64,000 bases of DNA, taken from Takakia lepidozioides (lineage: Eukaryota > Streptophyta > Takakiopsida > Takakiales > Takakiaceae). Below the pieces are notes generated by a model. That model was not told where the DNA came from. It saw nothing but the letters and a program-made list of their open reading frames with translations, and did not search any database. Position numbers and translations under genes: made by a program. Positions 58,653 to 64,000 of the stretch are shown one piece after another (within the stretch, counting starts at the first letter, position 1; each line of letters begins with the position of its first letter). The DNA is taken from contig CM060733.1 of the NCBI GenBank assembly GCA_030704615.1, forward strand, positions 38,192,001 to 38,256,000, read 5' to 3'.

Positions 58653-60323
58653 TCTAGTATTTTAGTTCCAGGAGCCCTGGTCACAAATCTGCTATACAAA
58701 ACTGCCGTCTTGGGCGTTGCTCCAGCTGCGTGTTGAATGTTCTGCTCAGCTCGCAGGAGCGAAACAATACTGAAGTCAAGACTCAAGCATACTGAGAAGC
58801 GAGTAACGTCACATATGCCAGATACAAGGCTCAGCAGTTTAGCAAATGTTCGCAGCCAGAAAGGGCCTGCAGAGCTTCACGTCGATTTTGGACTTGGGCG
58901 GCCAGTACCGAGAAATATATATAGTCACAGATCAAATAGTCAAACGAACAGACAGCAGCTCTCAGAACGAGAGGCAGAGCGCGATATATTTGAAACCAAA
59001 AGAGCCAGACCCATTCACAGGCTGAGCTGAACAGCACGCCAACGTTCCCACTATCGTCACCTCAATGGGCGCTGATATCTCCCACAACTCCCGACTTCCA
59101 CTCGTGACTTAATACCTTAGCTACACGACAAGCTCATCCTCCTCCTCTCCTCTCGGACCGAAATCCCACAGCCTGTCACGCGTCTTACGCGGGCACAAGG
59201 CAGACTCGATCGACACTCCCTCACAGGTACCTAAGGAACTGCAGAAGCTCTCTCAGCAGCTGCCTCAGCGGGCGGTGTGTGGTACTGTTGTTCCCACCAC
59301 CTCCAGACGATGGCGGCGGGCTACGCAGAACAGTTCCAGGCCACGCACACCTCAATCAATGCTCATAAACCCCATGCAGAGCCTCTTTAATGTGACTAGT
59401 AACTAGTTCTCCCTTCCCTGGAGGCACCCTAACTTAGTTCCCCTACGGTCCACCACAACACCCATCTCATACCGTCCCACCTCTCTCGTGTTTCCCACGA
59501 GTCTTGTCAAGCCTTCTGCACCCTGCAGGTTAGTAAGTAGGTAACATTGTATGACATTGCCACTCCACCACCTGCACCCTGCTTCCTCCATACTTAACTT
59601 AATCAACCCACTTCCTGCATCTTGTCAATGTCCCCAGACCTCCTCCCATGCAACACTAGGTAGACTGGACGTACTCTGCATGCTACCAACTTCCATTCCA
59701 GTTTCAATTTCACAGCTTCTCTCTCAAATGCCTATTGATGGTCTCTTCGTCTCTTCACAACACACTGCGTCCTCTATTGTTGTTTGCTGTTTGCTAGCAA
59801 CAAGGTGGGAATAGATAGATAGCTGTGCAGTGTGATGGGAGTATTGTGGGAGTTTCCCGTGCAAGCTGCTGGGGATCGATAGATAATTCAGAATCCAGGG
59901 GGTGGCCCGATGTTATATTGGGCGGGGGTGGGGGGGTGTTTTTGAGGTTTGACCCAGCCTGGTGAACGGGCGGGTCGGGACAGCCCGACGATCAAGGGGG
60001 CTACTAGGCCCACCCAGATGAATTTCTGGCGGATGAGATTGAAATGGATGTGGTTAAATGTTGGATGAATGTCGTGCATGCAGAGTAAGGTGAAGGTCGG
60101 TGGACTCAACTTTAACTTTAGTAGATATGAATGCTTTTTTTTAGGTCTGTCATGGATTAATGGTAGTTAACGCTTGCCTTTTCATAACCGTAGGATCTCC
60201 TGACATCCGTTAGATATTTTCTTTTTTCATTGGACGGTCGGGATTGAGGGGTCCTTAGCACTTCTGTTTTTCAACCTAAGATTTGGTCTCATCCAAAAAA
60301 TGAAGGGGGCAATTGTGGAGGTA
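58653..60323. other. Upstream region of the multicopper oxidase, no gene recognised
   Basis: It should hold the promoter of the minus-strand oxidase gene. CT-rich tracts at 59128-59160 and short motif-free open frames are all I see. A poly-G stretch stands near 59920. Confidence 0.4.
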
Positions 60324-60333
60324 ATTACATTTT

Positions 60334-60557
60334 TTCTTTTTTTCTTTTTTTCTTTTTTAAACACCTGGGAGCGACAGCTCACAAATCAGGTCCCTTAATA
60401 GTGAGAGGAGAAAATAACCTCTTTCACAGTAGCCCGCCATGGCGTAGGAATGGGGCACCCCAGGAACCATACCACACCCGTCAGTAGCAGGATTTGACCC
60501 CAGAATCGTCTGGGTGGCACTCAGTGCACTTAACCAACTGAGCTACTGACTGCTGGT
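60334..60557 (-). mobile_element. tRNA-derived SINE, copy 2
   Basis: On the minus strand the head reads TAGCTCAGTTGG (a canonical tRNA A box), then GGGGTCAAATCC (B box). The body is shared with the copies at 48.1 and 62.2 kb, and the tail is A-rich with AAAAAAAG units. A 10-bp target duplication ATTACATTTT flanks it (60324-60333, 60558-60567). Confidence 0.92.
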
Positions 60558-60683
60558 ATTACATTTTGTAGCTCTAATGCTCTCTTTGATTTGATTTTTC
60601 AGTGCATCTCATAAAGTGTGTAATTCTCCATTCAACATTCCTTTGGCAAGTCGTATCATACTTACCCCTTCCCTTGGGTAAGT

Positions 60684-60712
60684 ATGCGGTATGCGGTATG
60701 CGGTATGCGGTA
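60684..60712. repeat. Short heptamer tandem repeat
   Basis: GTATGCG is repeated four times in a row, with the last unit slightly altered. Confidence 0.85.
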
Positions 60713-61695
60713 TGCCGAGGTTACTTTGAACGACCGTATTTTCTCCTATCATTGTAATTAAAAGAGTTCACGGTTTAAGCTTTAAGCACTTGGTACTCTC
60801 CTTGTAGGCCCTTCAGGGTCCCTGGTGGTTATTTTTTCACCCTTTTAATGCATTATGGGCTTCGTCCCTTTTCCAAGAAAGTAAAATTAAAATTAAGAGG
60901 GGCCTGCGGATTTGTATATATACCGTATATGTAATATATGTATGAGACTTGAGTGTGTGTGAAATTGGTGAGGCAGCAGCAGCTTTCAAGTTTTCATCAA
61001 TCACTTGTCTTGCTCATCCAGTCATTTATGATACACAACTAAAGTCAACCCGGTTAATAACGTAATAACTACCAAACTATCAGTTGTCATACACTGGCCC
61101 TGGTAGCAGCTGTAATAACTCTCTTCTACCACTGTCCTTGCTGTCAACTTCTACTCCCTAGAATTTTACAGGGACAAATAAACACTGACTAACATTTGTT
61201 ATTTAGAAAGGATCACATGACACAGGCTCCCACAATATGTAGTATTGTTTGTCAAAGTCCTGTTTAGTAATAAGGGAGTTGCCAGCCCACTGTCACTTTT
61301 CTACTGAGCAAGCCACCCATGACTTTACTTGGGAGCCTTTTGAAAGAAACCTTTATCTTTTACTTTGTAAGTTATGTAAGATTGCGCAGAGTGACCCGCA
61401 AGTCCAAAGTGTGATCAGCGGTGGGTAGCTCGAGCTGATATGTGCCTCAAATCGTGCTACCGACTTGTGTCACCTTCCCTGCCCCACCATCCGTTTCCAT
61501 ACATTGTACTTAGTATGTCTGAAGTGGCCAGGCTCTTGGTGGCAAAGTGGATATTGTTAATTTGGATGATTGTAGGAGGGTTTTCATGGACACGTCCACT
61601 AGGTAGAGCTCCTGATGGTGCCTTGTATATATGTGTTTCAGACATACCGTAGCTTTAGAAGAAAGAGCAAGTGTTGTGTTGTCACGGCCTCTAGT
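60713..61695. other. No gene recognised
   Basis: Mostly AT-rich, with short motif-free open frames. Confidence 0.35.
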
Positions 61696-62038
61696 GTCCA
61701 TACCAGTGTCGTTCTGGTATCAGGTTTAGGACATACCAGACTGGTCGTGGTACCAGCGTATCACAAAACTTTCATACCAAGTCTGGTCTATATAATGGTG
61801 GATATATTTTTTTCTAGATACTGGTATAAGTATGAGTATGAGATATACATTCTAAAGCCATCTTCGATTACAAGTTTATCAAATAGCAAGTATCAAGTGA
61901 AAACAAATACACATAATAAGTACAAGCATGTAAGCGTATGTACACATAAGTTAGTATAGTGCATATACCAGAGTAGATGAGGAAGACTGGGGGGGGTACT
62001 GGTATTGTGGCTGGTATGAAAAAACTGATACCAGCCTG

Positions 62039-62728
62039 TAGTGGGAAGGCTGATCCGGCAGTGAAGTGCCGAATATTTATTTTCTTTACAACAAAACGCT
62101 TGGGCACAACTTAAGGAAATTTCTAGATTTTATGGCAATGCCAGGATGAGATTTTAAGTAATTCGACAGTGACTCCATGCATGAACTTGCTCTATCTACT
62201 GCACCCTAAGAGAATTATGTACCAACAGTCAGTAGCTCAGATGGTTAAGTGCACTAAGTGCCACCCAGATGATTCCGGGGTCAAATCTTGCTACTGACGG
62301 GTGTGGTATGGTTCCTGGGCGGTGTCCCACTCATTCGCCTCCATGGTGCATAAATGAAAGAGGTTATTTTCTCCTCTCACTTACTAAGGGGCCATATTTG
62401 TGAGCTGGCGCTCCCAGGTGTTCCCTTTTTTCAAAAAAAAAAAAAAAAAAACAAATTATGTGGGTTGTTAAGAGCCATGAGAGTCAATCATCAAATGCAG
62501 TGATTGTTCAGCCAACTATTCTAGGATTTCTCAAAGCTAAGGAAAATATCTTCCTATAGCTTTATGCCTTGAAACATGCATTTGGAGATTTGATATTTGG
62601 AGTTTGTTTGAGATTATAGGCATTTTTTTTGTAAAGTTTCTGGAATTTCGGCAGTTTTTCCTAAATTTTCACTTAATTATTAGGCAGATTCATTTCTAAT
62701 TATTTGTGCCGGATCGGCCTTCCCACTA
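62039..62728. mobile_element. Small TIR element nested in the hAT-type element
   Basis: The ends TAGTGGGAAGGCTGATCCGG and its inverted partner (62707-62728, one mismatch) form a TIR of about 22 bp. If the outermost TA is counted as the target duplication, it would fit a Tc1/mariner-type MITE. The comparison with the empty homologous site at 46.85 kb (CAGCCTGGTCTG) shows it is an insertion. It has no coding capacity. Confidence 0.78.
62221..62453 (+). mobile_element. tRNA-derived SINE, copy 3
   Basis: A box TAGCTCAGATGG and B box GGGGTCAAATC are in the head. The body matches the other two copies, and the tail is a T-run followed by 19 A. An 8-bp target duplication AATTATGT flanks it (62213-62220, 62454-62461). 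Confidence 0.92.
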
Positions 62729-62844
62729 CGGTGGTCTGGTATATGACCAAGTATTCTCCCAAATGACACCAGACTGGTCTGATATTTAATACCAGTGCAT
62801 ATACGAGTACTTCACCTATATACCAGACCAACACTGGTCCATTC

Positions 62845-64000
62845 CCAACTGGGACTCGGACTCTTCTCGTCAGTGTCTCAAATGAGCGAAGAAAACTCCT
62901 TCACTCTCATGTGTGTCGGTAGATCGATTAAGTTTAGGGCTTCCTCCCCATTCTTTCAAAGAAAAAGAGAAAAAATGAAGGTAACACATGAACTTAGGAT
63001 ATTCCTTTCAGTAAGTGTTGCCAGTCATTTAACTAGACTAACAAGTGGCCTAAGCCAAAGGGACCAATTAATCAATTGAGGCGTCCTAAGTCCTAACGTC
63101 CTAACCAAACCACATTTGCTGTTGCAAGTCACACAGAATTCTGTGGTTTTCAGGGTCAGGGTCTCTCCACATTCAGAATGTGTTCCCTGGCCCCAGTGAT
63201 TGCACCACCTTCCAATGAAGACTCTGTGCTTCTTTCGGACAATCCTAGGGTAACCTTTCCTTATGTCTTAATCTGATTCTTTAGGGTCCTTTCTGAAAGT
63301 TTACTGGCCACCCTAGTCTAATCTGAGTGCCTGTTCTTTTCTCTCCAGTTCTGAACTTCAGTATCTACTCTGAAAGTAATAGCCCACATGTGGTGCGCTC
63401 ATGGCCTACTGCTTTCCTTCAGCCACAGCCTAGCATAATGGAGACCATAGAGCACACATGCAGTTCTTGAGGGGTTCGTATTTTTTGTCCCATTTGTGCA
63501 TCGACAGAAATGCCACCTCATCAAAGATCAAAACATGAAACACACTGACTCATAAGATCATATACCAGCAAACCAGAAGTCCAAAATGTTAATCACAGTC
63601 AACAAATAGTCTTTCAGCAGTATTAAGCATATCTGAGTACCATACATCATTTGCCCTGGTGATTCTCCCATGCCACTTGGCCAGAAAAGTGAAGCCACCC
63701 TGATGCTATTCAAGATATTCTCCTAGAGTTTGATCAGGCAATGGTGCACAAATGTCTCACCTTAAGATTTTGAAGTGGAATTGATAAATTAACAATGTAC
63801 AGGAGGTCCCTTGGACACTGGAGTTGAACAAGAAGAGAGCTAACCACTCATAAAAAGGAAGTAACTCCAATGTGTACAACAAGCACACGGCTACCTCCTG
63901 TATTATATAAAAGAGAAAGTGGGGACACTGGCCAAAGGCAGTCACCAAGAGACTCCTCCCCCAGAGTAGTCACCAAAGAGCTACTCTGTTACAGTTCTCA
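62845..64000. other. No gene recognised at the right end
   Basis: Open frames here are short and without motif, and no transposon terminus is seen. Confidence 0.35.

Larger units (their letters stand above)
61704..62836. mobile_element. hAT-type non-autonomous element with two nested insertions
   Basis: It begins CAGTGTCGTTCTGGTATC and ends CAGACCAACACTG. The flanks GTCCATAC (61696-61703) and GTCCATTC (62837-62844) agree at 7 of 8 positions. The native element is about 440 bp; the rest is a TIR element (62039-62728) with a SINE in it. Fragments of the same family lie at 28537 and 46720. It encodes no protein. Confidence 0.88.

Overview
The window is eukaryotic, TE-rich nuclear DNA from a streptophyte. 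The host genes are plant-type: a cytochrome P450 of the CYP85 clan, an OMA1-type M48 protease, SEC61 beta and an LPR/bilirubin-oxidase-type multicopper oxidase, with GT-AG introns of plant size. Most of the DNA is transposon: Ty3 and L1 elements, a MULE, hAT-type elements and SINEs. A DNA-methyltransferase-carrying Ty3 element is, from memory, known from charophyte algae, so a charophyte or a seed-free land plant is my best guess; the species cannot be fixed from the sequence.

Layout. 1-1131 (-): degraded 3' part of a MULE transposase with a SWIM zinc finger. 1856-5866 (+): P450 pseudogene. 7364-10427 (-): intact four-exon OMA1-type protease. 12873-13196 (-): SEC61 beta. 13477-27359: one 13.9-kb Mutator-like element with 1.3-kb terminal inverted repeats and a 9-bp target duplication, inserted about 280 bp upstream of the SEC61 beta start codon. 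It carries a broken MuDR-type transposase (+), a convergent broken Ulp1-like protease gene (-), and a captured or inserted Ty3 gag/LTR fragment. 27396-28109: small hAT-type element with a perfect 8-bp target duplication.

29289-37353 (-): the most unusual object, a degenerate Ty3/gypsy retrotransposon in the order gag, zinc knuckles, protease, C5 cytosine DNA methyltransferase, reverse transcriptase, RNase H, integrase, PHD finger. Protease, methyltransferase and RT share one reading frame, and the PHD finger is in frame with the integrase, so both extra domains were parts of the polyprotein. 38361-43853: a TIR element with a perfect 8-bp target duplication, filled with rearranged non-LTR retrotransposon pieces, including an exact 749-bp tandem repeat.

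44.5-54 kb: L1-type LINE remnant, a 1.2-kb hAT-type element holding a SINE, three copies of a second LINE family, and fragments of an aldo-keto reductase gene. 55963-58652 (-): intact four-exon multicopper oxidase. 60.3-62.8 kb: two more SINEs, one at the centre of a three-deep nest (SINE in a small TIR element in a hAT-type element).

The apparently functional host genes are OMA1 (mitochondrial inner membrane quality control), SEC61 beta (ER translocon) and the multicopper oxidase (secreted or ER-lumenal). They are not an operon or pathway; they are islands between nested transposons.
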